Origin: Sphingomonas edaphi
Lineage (GTDB): Bacteria > Pseudomonadota > Alphaproteobacteria > Sphingomonadales > Sphingomonadaceae
Direction of reading: 5' to 3'
Assembly: GCF_003583725.1 (NCBI RefSeq)
Contig: NZ_QXTF01000004.1
Location: 149,453 to 213,452 of the forward strand
DNA length: 64,000 bases
The translations under genes were made by a program, and so were the position numbers. The notes beneath the pieces were generated by a model, which was not told the DNA's origin, searched no databases, and saw only the letters and a list, made by a program, of their open reading frames with translations. Shown one piece after another: positions 17,918-26,229 of this stretch (positions are counted from its first letter, which is position 1; each line of letters starts with the position of its first letter).

Positions 17918-19254
17918 AGATCCGCGAACACCTGAGCCTTCTTGCCGTCCTTTGTTCGATGGCAATGGTGGTGCTGGATGCTGGCATGCTCAACGTTGCA
18001 CTGCCTACCTTATCCAACGCGCTGGCTGTTGGACCAGCAGACATCATCTGGTCAGTGAGCGCTTACCAGATGGCGCTGCTGGTGGGACTGCTCCCATCGG
18101 CGCAACTGGCGGAGCGCTTTGGTCACCGCAGGATGTTCGTGGCCGGCCTCATGATTTACCTCGCGGCCTCGGTGCTGTGTTCAGTGTCTCCCAATCTCTT
18201 GGCGCTCTTAGTTGGGAGAGTATTCCAGGGCCTCGGCGGCGCCGTGATCATGGCATTAGGCATTGCGATCTTGCGTGTCGTGCTGGGCCCAGACCGGCTT
18301 GGGAAAGCGATAGGTTGGAACGCGCTGGTTGTGGCGCTGAGTTCCGCGGCTGCCCCTGCCCTAGCCGCTGCCATCCTGGCTGCGGGATCTTGGCAGTGGC
18401 TTTTCCTGGCGAAGCTCCCAATCGGAATCGTCGCATTGGCCGCCAGCATTGGCTTTCCGCCGAGCAACAGCACGCGAAGCTCTATCGATGGCGTCGCAAT
18501 CGTCATCCATGCGGCGTCGGCAGTGCTCATACTTTTCGCGTTCGAGCGTCTGAATAGCCAGCCCGCCATGGCGACGGTCGCATTGGTTGGCGTAGCGGGC
18601 CTCGCCAGATGGATGATTGCGCGTGAGAAGATGCGCCAAGTTCCGCTCTGGCCAGTGGACTTGCTGGCGAACCGACCGCTACGGACTGCCGTCTATGCAT
18701 CGGTAGCCTGTTTCACGGCGCAGTCGGCTGGTTTGGTAGCCTTGCCCTTACTGCTACAGTTAGGCTTGGGCACGAGTGTCATCGATACTGCTATTGTGAT
18801 GATGTTCTGGCCCGTTGCAGTAGCAGTTACTGCTCCGATCGCTGGGCGGCTCTCGGAACGCGCCGATCCGTCTATTCTATGTTCGATAGGAGGCATGCTT
18901 CTCGGCGCAGGCCTCCTGATTGCCTGTTTCTCCCCCGCGAGTGCTGGCCTATCCCCGTATGTCGCCGCAGCGGTCGTAAGCGGAGCCGGGTTTGGACTAT
19001 TCCAAGTGCCCAACAATCGAACGATGTTCCTATCGGCACCCCCCGATCGCGCAGCGGCAGCGGGCGGGATGCAGGGGAGCGCTCGGCTGTCCGGCCAAAC
19101 GTTTGGAACTCTACTCGTTGGTCTGCTCCTCGGCTATTACCCAACTACCGACGCAGTCAGTCTGGCAGTGGGCCTGGGCGGACTCAGTGCATTGGTAGCC
19201 TCGATGGTCAGCTTTTCGAATTTACCGCGCTTCGTGCAGCGCCATCACGCGTAG
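17914..19254 (+). CDS. MFS transporter, DHA2/EmrB-like
   Basis: The 446-residue protein has about 14 membrane segments. VVLDAGMLNVALPTLSNALA carries the helix-1 motif of the DHA2 drug exporter branch (LDxxxVNVALP). LAERFGHRRMFVAGL is the helix 2-3 signature, and GRVFQGLGGAVIMALGIAI the helix-4 motif. ATG at 17914 overlaps the cupin stop; a TTG at 17890 would only extend the protein into the cupin end. Likely proton-driven export of a small molecule linked to the cupin reaction. Confidence 0.9.
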   Translation: MKIREHLSLLAVLCSMAMVVLDAGMLNVALPTLSNALAVGPADIIWSVSAYQMALLVGLLPSAQLAERFGHRRMFVAGLMIYLAASVLCSVSPNLLALLVGRVFQGLGGAVIMALGIAILRVVLGPDRLGKAIGWNALVVALSSAAAPALAAAILAAGSWQWLFLAKLPIGIVALAASIGFPPSNSTRSSIDGVAIVIHAASAVLILFAFERLNSQPAMATVALVGVAGLARWMIAREKMRQVPLWPVDLLANRPLRTAVYASVACFTAQSAGLVALPLLLQLGLGTSVIDTAIVMMFWPVAVAVTAPIAGRLSERADPSILCSIGGMLLGAGLLIACFSPASAGLSPYVAAAVVSGAGFGLFQVPNNRTMFLSAPPDRAAAAGGMQGSARLSGQTFGTLLVGLLLGYYPTTDAVSLAVGLGGLSALVASMVSFSNLPRFVQRHHA

Positions 19255-19283
19255 GCGTAATCTCCACGAATGGGAGCTCCCCT

Positions 19284-20231
19284 ATGAATACGATAACATC
19301 AATACTTGCGGGTCTATTCCTCGGTGCCCTGGCTATCGCCCCTTCCTTCGCGTGGACGCCTGACGCCACTGCATCGTCGATCTCCGTTTCCCAAGCCGTC
19401 GTGGAAGACGCCGGTCACGCCCGCATTCCCGTCGTCATCTGGGCACCCGCTACTGGAGAAAAACTACCGCTCATCGTCATGTCGCATGGCACGGGGGCCG
19501 GTCCATTAGCACACGTCGACACGGCGCAAGCTCTGGCTGACGCTGGATTTGTCGTGGTTGCTCCAATGCATCCCGGAGACAATTTCCAGGAGGATGTCTC
19601 AGTCGGTAAACACCAGTGGTTCGTGGACCGATCGAGGCACGTCTCCAAAGTCCTAGACTATATGCTGGGCCAGTGGGACGGACGCATGCGTCTTGCCCCG
19701 TCCCGGGTCGGCATGTTCGGCATGTCCGCCGGAGCCACCACCGCTCTTATCTCGGCCGGCGGAAAGCTGGACCTCGCGAGCGTGGATGAGCACTGCAAGA
19801 AGCAGCCGGAATTCGTCTGCAAGATCATGACGCCTGCAGCGCCCGAAACCACACCACCCCCGTTCGTTCGGGAGCCGCGGATTGTTGCTGAAGTGATCGT
19901 TGCACCTGGCCTCAGCTTTGCGTTTGAGCCCAACGGTCTTAGCGACGTAAAGATTCCCGTTCAGCTCTGGTCGGGATCCTCAGACGAGACCGTCCCCTAT
20001 GCGACGAATTCCGGGGTTATTCGAAAACTTCTCAAAGGCCAGGTCGAGTTTCATTCCGTTGAGAATGCGGTGCATCTCTCCTTTCTTGCGCCCTGCACCC
20101 CAGAGAGCCCGCCCTTCATTTGCAAAGATAATCCAGGCTTCGATCGGTCCGCCTTTCACCAAACCTTCAATCGCAATGTTGTGAGCTTCTTTCGAGCGCA
20201 CCTTCGGGGCCCGTCCAGCGGTGGCAAATGA
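19284..20231 (+). CDS. Exported alpha/beta hydrolase (dienelactone-hydrolase-like)
   Basis: A signal peptide (TSILAGLFLGALAIAPSFAW) precedes a hydrolase domain in this 315-residue protein. It has an oxyanion region LIVMSHGTGAG, nucleophile elbow GMFGMSAGAT (GxSxG), an acid at GSSDETVP, and catalytic His at VENAVHLSF. Several cysteines (EHCKKQ, EFVCKI, LAPCTP, FICKD) suggest periplasmic disulfides. ATG at 19284 has GGGAG upstream; the frame extends back inside the MFS gene but that part is not coding. It is the third gene of the LysR-linked operon. Confidence 0.85.
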   Translation: MNTITSILAGLFLGALAIAPSFAWTPDATASSISVSQAVVEDAGHARIPVVIWAPATGEKLPLIVMSHGTGAGPLAHVDTAQALADAGFVVVAPMHPGDNFQEDVSVGKHQWFVDRSRHVSKVLDYMLGQWDGRMRLAPSRVGMFGMSAGATTALISAGGKLDLASVDEHCKKQPEFVCKIMTPAAPETTPPPFVREPRIVAEVIVAPGLSFAFEPNGLSDVKIPVQLWSGSSDETVPYATNSGVIRKLLKGQVEFHSVENAVHLSFLAPCTPESPPFICKDNPGFDRSAFHQTFNRNVVSFFRAHLRGPSSGGK

Positions 20232-20323
20232 CGATCGGGGACGAAATAACGCTCAAAAGGGCGCGGCAGAACAGCTGTTTTCTGCGAAGAATGCACCGGA
20301 CTTGTGGCTTTCAACGCGATCGA

Positions 20324-20329
20324 TTGACA
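20324..20329 (+). promoter_or_regulatory. trp operon -35 element
   Basis: TTGACA starts exactly 35 bases before the A of the leader-peptide ATG (20359). If transcription begins at that A, the leader mRNA is leaderless, as reported for trpL of Sinorhizobium meliloti. The expected -10 region (about 20347-20353, CCCCTA) is poor, so the exact start is uncertain. Confidence 0.45.
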
Positions 20330-20358
20330 TCCCGCCAAAGTTGAGGTCCCCTACGTGC

Positions 20359-20460
20359 ATGCGTGAATCATCCGCCCTGACGACCAATCCGACCGCTGCG
20401 ACCCTGTCGCTGCGTTGGTGGTGGCGTGGGCCCGAGCGATGGCGCGCGCGCAGCCGATAA
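20359..20460 (+). CDS. trpL: trp operon leader peptide
   Basis: A 33-codon frame runs from ATG to TAA upstream of trpD. Three consecutive Trp codons (residues 20-22) are followed by a fourth at residue 28, in the context LSLRWWWRGPERWRARSR. Such clustering marks a ribosome-stalling leader: low charged tRNA-Trp stalls the ribosome at 20416-20424. No close Shine-Dalgarno is present; GAGG lies 12 bases away. It is followed by a terminator at 20490-20519. The peptide is longer than the 14-residue leader known in S. meliloti. Confidence 0.9.
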   Translation: MRESSALTTNPTAATLSLRWWWRGPERWRARSR

Positions 20461-20519
20461 TCCGTGGTTTCCCGGATCATCTGACTGAAGGCCCGCCATC
20501 GCAGCGGGCCTTTTCTTTT
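20436..20519 (+). promoter_or_regulatory. trp attenuator: antiterminator arms and intrinsic terminator
   Basis: Segment 2, GCGATGGCG (20436-20444), is exactly complementary to CGCCATCGC (20494-20502), which overlaps the left arm and loop of the terminator. The terminator is GGCCCGC (20490-20496), a 7-base loop, GCGGGCC (20504-20510), then TTTTCTTTT. A ribosome stalled at Trp20-22 leaves segment 2 free to form the antiterminator; one that reaches the stop at 20460 covers it and the terminator forms. Confidence 0.9.
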
Positions 20520-20550
20520 GCGCGCACGCCACTCCCCAAGGATTCAACTT

Positions 20551-21642
20551 ATGACCGCTACCGCCTTCTGTTTGCCTGAGACGACCTCAGCACCCTTCGA
20601 CACTAACGCTACACCACTAGAGGACCTCGGCCCGGTCCCAAATCCATTGCCGCGCCTCCTATCCGGGCACGACCTGACTGCCGACGAAGCCATGCACTTA
20701 TTTGAGCGGCTTGTGCTTGGCCGGCTGCAGCCCGCTGAAATCGCGGCCTTGCTGATTGCCCTTCGAATGAAAGGCGAGACCGACCAGGAAATGATCGGTG
20801 CCGCTCGGGCATTAATCGGCACTGCCCAGCCGTTCGAGCGGCCTGCTTATCTCTACGCTGACTGCTGCGGCACTGGTGGAGACGGATCCGGTTCAATTAA
20901 CGTATCAACGGCAACGGCACTGGTTGCGGCCGCCTGCGGCCTTCCCGTAGCCAAGCATGGCAATCGCTCCGTCTCCAGCCGTTGCGGCTCGGCCGATGTG
21001 CTGCAAGCCCTTGGCGTCCGACTTGATGTTGATGCAGCGGTTGCACGGCGAGCACTAGACCAGACCGGGTTTTGCTTCCTCAACGCGCCTTCCTACCACC
21101 CAGGCATGAAGCACGCCGCTCCGGTAAGGCAGCAGCTGCAGGTGCGCACGGTGATGAACCTACTCGGTCCCTGTGTGAACCCCGCGCGGCCGAAGGTGCA
21201 GTTACTTGGAGTAGCGGATCCCGAGCGCTTGATGCCCATTGCCCGCACGCTTGAGGCAATGGGCACCGAACGAGCTTTGGTAGTGCACGGAAGCGGCCTC
21301 GACGAGGTCGCCTTGCATGGCCCGACAACTGCCATCCGCCTAACTAACGGCACCTTCGAGCAAATCGAAATCACACCGGAAGACGCCGGCATATCCCGTG
21401 CCGAACCAGATACAATTACCGGCGGCGCGCCTGAAGAAAATGCCAAGCGTCTCAAGAACCTCCTCAACGGCCGCGGCAACGATGCCGAGCGTGACATCGT
21501 CAGGCTCAACGCGGCCGCTCTGCTGGTAACCGCTGGCGTCGCCAGCGACTTGCGAGACGGTGCAGGAATGGCGCTGGAAGCAATCAGGAGCGGCGCTGCT
21601 TCTCGGGTTCTTGCAGCTTACGTGGAGGCGACAAATGGCTGA
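20551..21642 (+). CDS. trpD: Anthranilate phosphoribosyltransferase
   Basis: TrpD transfers phosphoribose from PRPP to anthranilate, the second step of tryptophan synthesis. The 363-residue protein has a helical N-terminal domain (GHDLTADEAMHLFERLV) preceded by about 30 extra residues. The PRPP-binding motif is CGTGGDGSGSINVST (106-120) and the anthranilate/PRPP loop is KHGNRSVSSRCGSADVL (135-151). AAGGATT lies eight bases before the ATG at 20551. It is the first structural gene after the attenuator; trpE and trpG are not in the window. Its stop overlaps trpCF. Confidence 0.97.
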   Translation: MTATAFCLPETTSAPFDTNATPLEDLGPVPNPLPRLLSGHDLTADEAMHLFERLVLGRLQPAEIAALLIALRMKGETDQEMIGAARALIGTAQPFERPAYLYADCCGTGGDGSGSINVSTATALVAAACGLPVAKHGNRSVSSRCGSADVLQALGVRLDVDAAVARRALDQTGFCFLNAPSYHPGMKHAAPVRQQLQVRTVMNLLGPCVNPARPKVQLLGVADPERLMPIARTLEAMGTERALVVHGSGLDEVALHGPTTAIRLTNGTFEQIEITPEDAGISRAEPDTITGGAPEENAKRLKNLLNGRGNDAERDIVRLNAAALLVTAGVASDLRDGAGMALEAIRSGAASRVLAAYVEATNG

Positions 21643-22978
21643 CGTCCTTGCCCGCATTGTTGCGCGCAAGCGGACCGAAGTTGCTGCGCGCATTGCTGAA
21701 CCCATTGCAGCTGAACCAACACGCCGCTCGCTGCGCGCAGCACTCGCCAAACCTGGCGCGCGTTTCATCATGGAGGTCAAGCGGCGCAGTCCTTCTGGCC
21801 ACGCAGCCCGTCACTCGCTGGAGAATGCGGTCCGCGCCTATGCGCCCGTGGCAGACGCAATCAGCGTTCTCACTGACGAGGCGGACTTCGGTGGTTCTCT
21901 CGAAGACCTGCGCGCGGTCCGTGCACGTTTCGATGGGCCGATCCTCGCAAAGGACTTCGTTGTCCATCCGAGCCAGGTTCGCGAAGCGCGAGCGGCGGGA
22001 GCCGATGCCGTTCTCGCCATGATGTCCGTGCTCGATGACCACGAGGCCGCGGCTGTCATGCACGAAGCCCGCGAACTCGGCATGGATATCATCGTCGAAG
22101 TACACGACGAGGACGAATTGGCTCGCGCACTGGCGCTGGGCGCTGACATCGTCGGCATCAATAATCGTGACCTAACATCGCTCTCGATCGACCTTTCGGT
22201 GACGGAAGGCCTTGCCCCAAAGGTGCCAGACAACGTGTTAGTCATCGCCGAAAGTGGGATCTCCGGACGATCGGATGTCACCCGGCTGGCGCCTTATGTC
22301 GATGCTTTCCTGGTGGGCTCGGCTCTAATGGCCGCCGATGATATCGGACGAGCCACGCGGAGCTTGGTCCACGGCCAAGTGAAGATTTGCGGGCTGACGC
22401 GGGTCGAAGATATTGCGGAAGCGGCGCGCCTGGGCGCGACTGATGTCGGCTTCATCTTTCATGCTGCCAGCCCCCGCCGCACCACAGCGGAACAAGCGCG
22501 AATTCTCATCGGCGCGGCGCGAAATGCCGGGCTGCGGAGCGTCGGCGTCTTTTCCGGGGACGACCCGCACATTGCTGACACCGCTAGGCTTCTCGGGCTG
22601 GATGCAGTGCAGGTGCATGGCTCCGTAGACCCGACTTTGACCACGTCGCTGGCCGGCCGAGATCTGATCGGGGTCTGCGCAATTCGTGACGGCATCACCG
22701 ATCCGCCCCCGGCATGTTCAGACAGATTGCTGTTCGACAGCGGCGACGGCGGCACGGGACAAAGCTTCGACTGGGGCGTAATTGATGGTCATCCGGCCCT
22801 GGCAACCGCTTTTCTCGCGGGAGGCATCAACCCGGCAAATGTAGCCGCGGCTGCCCAGGTCGGCGCAGCAGGAATCGACCTCTCCAGCGGGATCGAGACA
22901 GCGCCGGGTATCAAGGATCATGACAAGATGGCGGCGCTATTTGCGGCGTTGCGCCCCGCCGCAAGGAGCGACACATGA
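21635..22978 (+). CDS. trpCF: Fused indole-3-glycerol-phosphate synthase / phosphoribosylanthranilate isomerase
   Basis: One 447-residue chain carries TrpC (about 1-245) and TrpF (about 248-440). TrpC catalytic residues are visible: Glu47 and Lys49 in [10 protein letters not shown], Lys106 in ILAKDFVVH, Glu155 in IIVEVHDED, Asn177 in GINNRDL and Glu206 in IAESGISG. TrpF begins at [11 protein letters not shown] with catalytic Cys252 and includes [16 protein letters not shown]. The two enzymes catalyse consecutive steps. TrpC and TrpF are fused in enteric bacteria but usually separate in alphaproteobacteria. ATG at 21635 overlaps the trpD stop; the ATGA at the end overlaps trpB. Confidence 0.96.
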   Translation: MADVLARIVARKRTEVAARIAEPIAAEPTRRSLRAALAKPGARFIMEVKRRSPSGHAARHSLENAVRAYAPVADAISVLTDEADFGGSLEDLRAVRARFDGPILAKDFVVHPSQVREARAAGADAVLAMMSVLDDHEAAAVMHEARELGMDIIVEVHDEDELARALALGADIVGINNRDLTSLSIDLSVTEGLAPKVPDNVLVIAESGISGRSDVTRLAPYVDAFLVGSALMAADDIGRATRSLVHGQVKICGLTRVEDIAEAARLGATDVGFIFHAASPRRTTAEQARILIGAARNAGLRSVGVFSGDDPHIADTARLLGLDAVQVHGSVDPTLTTSLAGRDLIGVCAIRDGITDPPPACSDRLLFDSGDGGTGQSFDWGVIDGHPALATAFLAGGINPANVAAAAQVGAAGIDLSSGIETAPGIKDHDKMAALFAALRPAARSDT

Positions 22979-24162
22979 AATTGGATGGACGTTTTGGCCG
23001 CTTCGGCGGGGCATATGTACCGGAGATTCTGGTCCCAGCTCTCGAGCAACTGGAATCCGCCTTTCTCGATGCTCAGACGGATGAGGCATTTCAGGCAGAA
23101 CTTGCCACCCTTTTGTCGACTTATGCCGGCCGGCCGACACCACTGACGCGCTGTCGTAATCTGGGTGGTGGCGCCACGCGGATTTATCTCAAACGGGAAG
23201 ATTTGCTCCACGGCGGCGCGCACAAAACCAACCAGGTCCTCGCCCAGGCGCTTCTCGCCCGGAGGATGGGCAAGACCAGGCTCATTGCCGAGACCGGGGC
23301 CGGGCAGCACGGTGTTGCGACCGCACTGGCCGGCGCCCTCTTTGGCCTCAAAACCGTTGTCTACATGGGCGCGGACGATGTCGCCCGCCAGCAACTCAAC
23401 GTCTTCCGAATGGAGCTGATGGGCGCGACGGTAGTACCGGTTACGGCCGGCGGGCGAACACTCAAGGACGCCGTCAACGAAGCATTACGTGACTGGACCG
23501 CGAGCTTCGAGAACACGCATTACCTCCTCGGAACGGTTGCCGGTCCCCACCCTTTCCCGCTCATGGTTCGTGAGTTTCAGCGTGTCATCGGCAAGGAGGC
23601 ACGCGAACAAATCTTGGCCTTGGAAGGGCGCCTGCCCGACATGGTGATCGCGTGCGTTGGCGGAGGGTCCAACGCGATCGGCATCTTTTCCGATTTTGTG
23701 GACGATCCAGACGTGGCGCTGATCGGGATCGAGGCAGCCGGCAAAGGGCTGGATGGTTCGGAACATGGCGCGACTTTGCTTCGCGGCCGAACCGGTATCC
23801 TTCACGGCGCCGAGACGTTGCTGTTGCAGGACAGCGACGGCCAGGTTGCCGATACCTGGTCGGTCTCAGCTGGGCTCGACTATCCCGCCGTTGGCCCCGA
23901 GCATGCCCACCTTCAGGATATCGGACGTGCAACTTATGCCGGAATAACCGACGAGGATGCACTGGACGCCTTCGTCGCACTCGCCCGGGCCGAAGGCATC
24001 GTCGCAGCGTTCGAGAGCTGCCATGCCCTTGCTCATGCTTTGAAGTTGGCGGAGAGCGGAAATGATCAAATCCTGCTCGTGAACCTGTCCGGTCGTGGCG
24101 ACAAGGACATGGCCCAGGCGCAAAGGTTGTTAGCGGCGCATTCGCTGAGGGCCGCGGCATGA
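22975..24162 (+). CDS. trpB: Tryptophan synthase beta subunit
   Basis: The 395-residue PLP enzyme joins indole and serine. It starts with the family signature [20 protein letters not shown]. The PLP lysine is Lys84 in [15 protein letters not shown], followed by [13 protein letters not shown], and the phosphate loop is [15 protein letters not shown] at 22975 overlaps the trpCF stop and the ATGA at its end overlaps trpA, so stoichiometric coupling with TrpA is likely. Full length, no missing residues seen. Confidence 0.98.
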   Translation: MKLDGRFGRFGGAYVPEILVPALEQLESAFLDAQTDEAFQAELATLLSTYAGRPTPLTRCRNLGGGATRIYLKREDLLHGGAHKTNQVLAQALLARRMGKTRLIAETGAGQHGVATALAGALFGLKTVVYMGADDVARQQLNVFRMELMGATVVPVTAGGRTLKDAVNEALRDWTASFENTHYLLGTVAGPHPFPLMVREFQRVIGKEAREQILALEGRLPDMVIACVGGGSNAIGIFSDFVDDPDVALIGIEAAGKGLDGSEHGATLLRGRTGILHGAETLLLQDSDGQVADTWSVSAGLDYPAVGPEHAHLQDIGRATYAGITDEDALDAFVALARAEGIVAAFESCHALAHALKLAESGNDQILLVNLSGRGDKDMAQAQRLLAAHSLRAAA

Positions 24163-24980
24163 CGCGATATGCTGCAATGTTCGCCCGTTGCGCGGCCAGC
24201 AATCAGGCCGCGTTCGGCGCGTTCCTAATGCTCGGCGATCCAAATCCGGTAGCCTGCGCTGATTACCTCGACGCGCTGGTTGCAGGCGGAGCGGACATGA
24301 TCGAGCTTGGCATTCCGTTTAGCGATCCGGTTGCCGACGGCCCCGTGATCCAGTCTGCAGCGGCTCGTGCACTGGCCGCCGGCGTTCGCACCGCGGACGC
24401 CCTGGCATTGGTGGCCGACTTTCGCAGCCGCCATGCCAACGTGCCAATTGGCATCCTTACCTACGCCAATATCGTTGCTGCTCGCGGGATCGATGCGTTC
24501 TGCCAGGAGCTAGCCGCTGCCGGTGCGGACAGCCTTCTCGTCGCCGATGTGCCCACCTTAGAGGCAGCGCCTTATTCTCGAGCGGCCAAAGCGGCGGGCA
24601 TCGACCTCGTGATGATCGCCGCGCCCAATACCCCCCAAGCGACATTGGCGAGGATTGCCTCCCTATCCGGCGGCTACACCTATTGCGTCGCTCGCGTGGG
24701 AGTAACCGGGCACGGCGAAGCGCCTCGGTTTGATCACCGACCCCTGCTTGACGGGCTTGCAGCGGTAGGCGCGCCGCCCCCGATACTTGGCTTCGGTATC
24801 GGTTCTGCAGAGCAGGTAACGGCTGCTTTGGCAGAGGGCGTAGCGGGCGTGATTAGCGGCTCGGCAATCGTCGAGAGGATCGCACGGGGCGAGGGCCCCG
24901 ATGAGGTGGCTGCCTTTGTTGCCGATCTTAAAGCTGGGACGCGGCAGCCCGAGCTACGGGGGGTTGCCACCAGCGGCTGA
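24159..24980 (+). CDS. trpA: Tryptophan synthase alpha subunit
   Basis: The 273-residue TIM-barrel subunit cleaves indole-3-glycerol phosphate and channels indole to TrpB. Catalytic Glu49 and Asp60 lie in [19 protein letters not shown], at the same numbers as in Salmonella TrpA. Phosphate-binding segments [10 protein letters not shown] and [10 protein letters not shown] are present. It overlaps trpB by ATGA. The next gene, a TrpR-family regulator, starts 47 bases after its stop, close enough for read-through. Confidence 0.97.
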   Translation: MTRYAAMFARCAASNQAAFGAFLMLGDPNPVACADYLDALVAGGADMIELGIPFSDPVADGPVIQSAAARALAAGVRTADALALVADFRSRHANVPIGILTYANIVAARGIDAFCQELAAAGADSLLVADVPTLEAAPYSRAAKAAGIDLVMIAAPNTPQATLARIASLSGGYTYCVARVGVTGHGEAPRFDHRPLLDGLAAVGAPPPILGFGIGSAEQVTAALAEGVAGVISGSAIVERIARGEGPDEVAAFVADLKAGTRQPELRGVATSG

Positions 24981-24994
24981 GGTCGGTAGAGGCG

Positions 24995-25009
24995 TGTTTC
25001 ACTGTTTCA
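24995..25009 (+). promoter_or_regulatory. Tandem TGTTTCA repeat before the TrpR-family gene
   Basis: TGTTTCA occurs twice eight bases apart (24995-25001 and 25003-25009) in the 47-base gap between trpA and the regulator gene, with a related CTGTAAC at 25015. It is a candidate operator or promoter-proximal element; no perfect palindrome is present. Confidence 0.3.
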
Positions 25010-25027
25010 TCACGCTGTAACAAGGTC

Positions 25028-25339
25028 ATGCCGAACACTCCGCTCTCAGACGCACGCTCCGCACTTGCCGACGACCTCGCCGACGCGCTTGTTGCCCTCG
25101 AAAACGCCGAGGACGCACGTGCCTTCCTGACGGACCTTTGCACGCCGGCGGAAGTGCATGCGCTCGCCGAGCGATGGCACGTCGCAAAGCTGCTCGACGA
25201 GGGCGCGATGACCTACCGGGAAATTCACGATGCGACCGGGGTCAGCACGACAACGGTCGTCCGCGTTGCGAGATTTCTCAGGCAGGAACCGAATGGCGGC
25301 TACCGCCGCCTCCTCGATCGGCTGAGGCCCACAAAATGA
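25028..25339 (+). CDS. TrpR/YerC-family regulator at head of his genes
   Basis: This 103-residue helical DNA-binding protein has LTPAEVHALAERWHVAKLL-like helices (here LCTPAEVHALAERWHVAKLL) and a helix-turn-helix MTYREIHDATGVSTTTVVRV. The end, FLRQEPNGGYRRLLDRL, is characteristic of YerC/YecD proteins related to Trp repressor. Proteins of this type sit beside his genes in several lineages and have been proposed as histidine regulators (HisR). AAGG lies just before ATG. Its stop overlaps hisG (ATGA). Its place between trp and his genes leaves open which operon it controls. Confidence 0.88.
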   Translation: MPNTPLSDARSALADDLADALVALENAEDARAFLTDLCTPAEVHALAERWHVAKLLDEGAMTYREIHDATGVSTTTVVRVARFLRQEPNGGYRRLLDRLRPTK

Positions 25340-26229
25340 GCCCCGATCGCAACCGGATTCACCTTGCCGTTCAGAAATCGGGTCGGCTGAGTGAAGAATC
25401 GCTGTCGCTTCTGAAGGGCGCGGGCCTGCGGCTGTCGCGCGGTGGAAAGTCTTCGCTGTCGGCACGAGCGGACAACTACCCTCTCGACCTGATGCTGGTG
25501 CGGGATGACGACATACCCACGTTCGTCGCGGACGGCGTATGCGAGCTCGGTATTGTCGGGCAGAACGTCCTCGAGGAATATGCGCTGGGCCAGCCTGACC
25601 GCCGGATCGAGGAAGTCGCGCGGCTTGGATTTGGACGCTGCAGTCTCAAGATCGCCGCGCCCGATAGCCTCAACTTCTTCAAGCTGAAAATGTTGGAAGG
25701 GCAGCGCATCGCGACCAGCTATCCGAACATTCTTCGCCGTTTCTTGGACACCCAAGGGATCAGTGCCGACATCGTCACGATGCGCGGCGCCGTCGAGCTT
25801 GCGCCTAGACTGGGGATTGCCCGGTTCATCTGCGACCTGGTTTCAACCGGCGCGACCCTTGACGCGAACGGGCTCGCCCCGGTTGCCGACGTTTTCGACA
25901 GCGAAGCGGTGATGATCCGTACGCTCAAGCCGGTCGACGCGCCGCACCGGGCGAAAATGGACGGGCTTCTGACCCGCATCGGCGGCGTTATTGCGACCCA
26001 GGAAAGCAAATATATCGTTCTGAATGCGCCCGAAAGCGCACTGCCTGCGATCAGCAAAATTCTGCCTGGCGCCGAGGCGCCGACGGTAGTGCCGCTGGTC
26101 GGCCGTCCCGGACAGGTTGCCGTCCAAGCCGTCTGCCAAGAGTCGGTTTTTTGGGAGACGCTTGAGCGCCTCAAAGGCGCAGGCGCATCGGCAATCCTAG
26201 TGATGCCCATCGAAAAGATGATGATGTGA
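25336..26229 (+). CDS. hisG: ATP phosphoribosyltransferase, long form
   Basis: The first enzyme of histidine synthesis joins ATP and PRPP. At 297 residues it is the long form with a C-terminal regulatory domain (about 225-297, with AKMDGLLTRIGGVIATQESK and VPLVGRPGQVAVQAV). That domain confers histidine feedback inhibition without HisZ. The N-terminal part starts IHLAVQKSGRLSEESLSLLK and contains VADGVCELGIVGQNVLEE. ATG at 25336 overlaps the regulator stop; a frame to 25138 exists but is shadow sequence. The stop overlaps the hisD GTG. Confidence 0.96.
   Translation: MSPDRNRIHLAVQKSGRLSEESLSLLKGAGLRLSRGGKSSLSARADNYPLDLMLVRDDDIPTFVADGVCELGIVGQNVLEEYALGQPDRRIEEVARLGFGRCSLKIAAPDSLNFFKLKMLEGQRIATSYPNILRRFLDTQGISADIVTMRGAVELAPRLGIARFICDLVSTGATLDANGLAPVADVFDSEAVMIRTLKPVDAPHRAKMDGLLTRIGGVIATQESKYIVLNAPESALPAISKILPGAEAPTVVPLVGRPGQVAVQAVCQESVFWETLERLKGAGASAILVMPIEKMMM

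Noticed and set aside
18879..19283. Extension of the hydrolase frame upstream
   Set aside because: It lies inside the MFS transporter in a different frame; the signal peptide starts at 19284.
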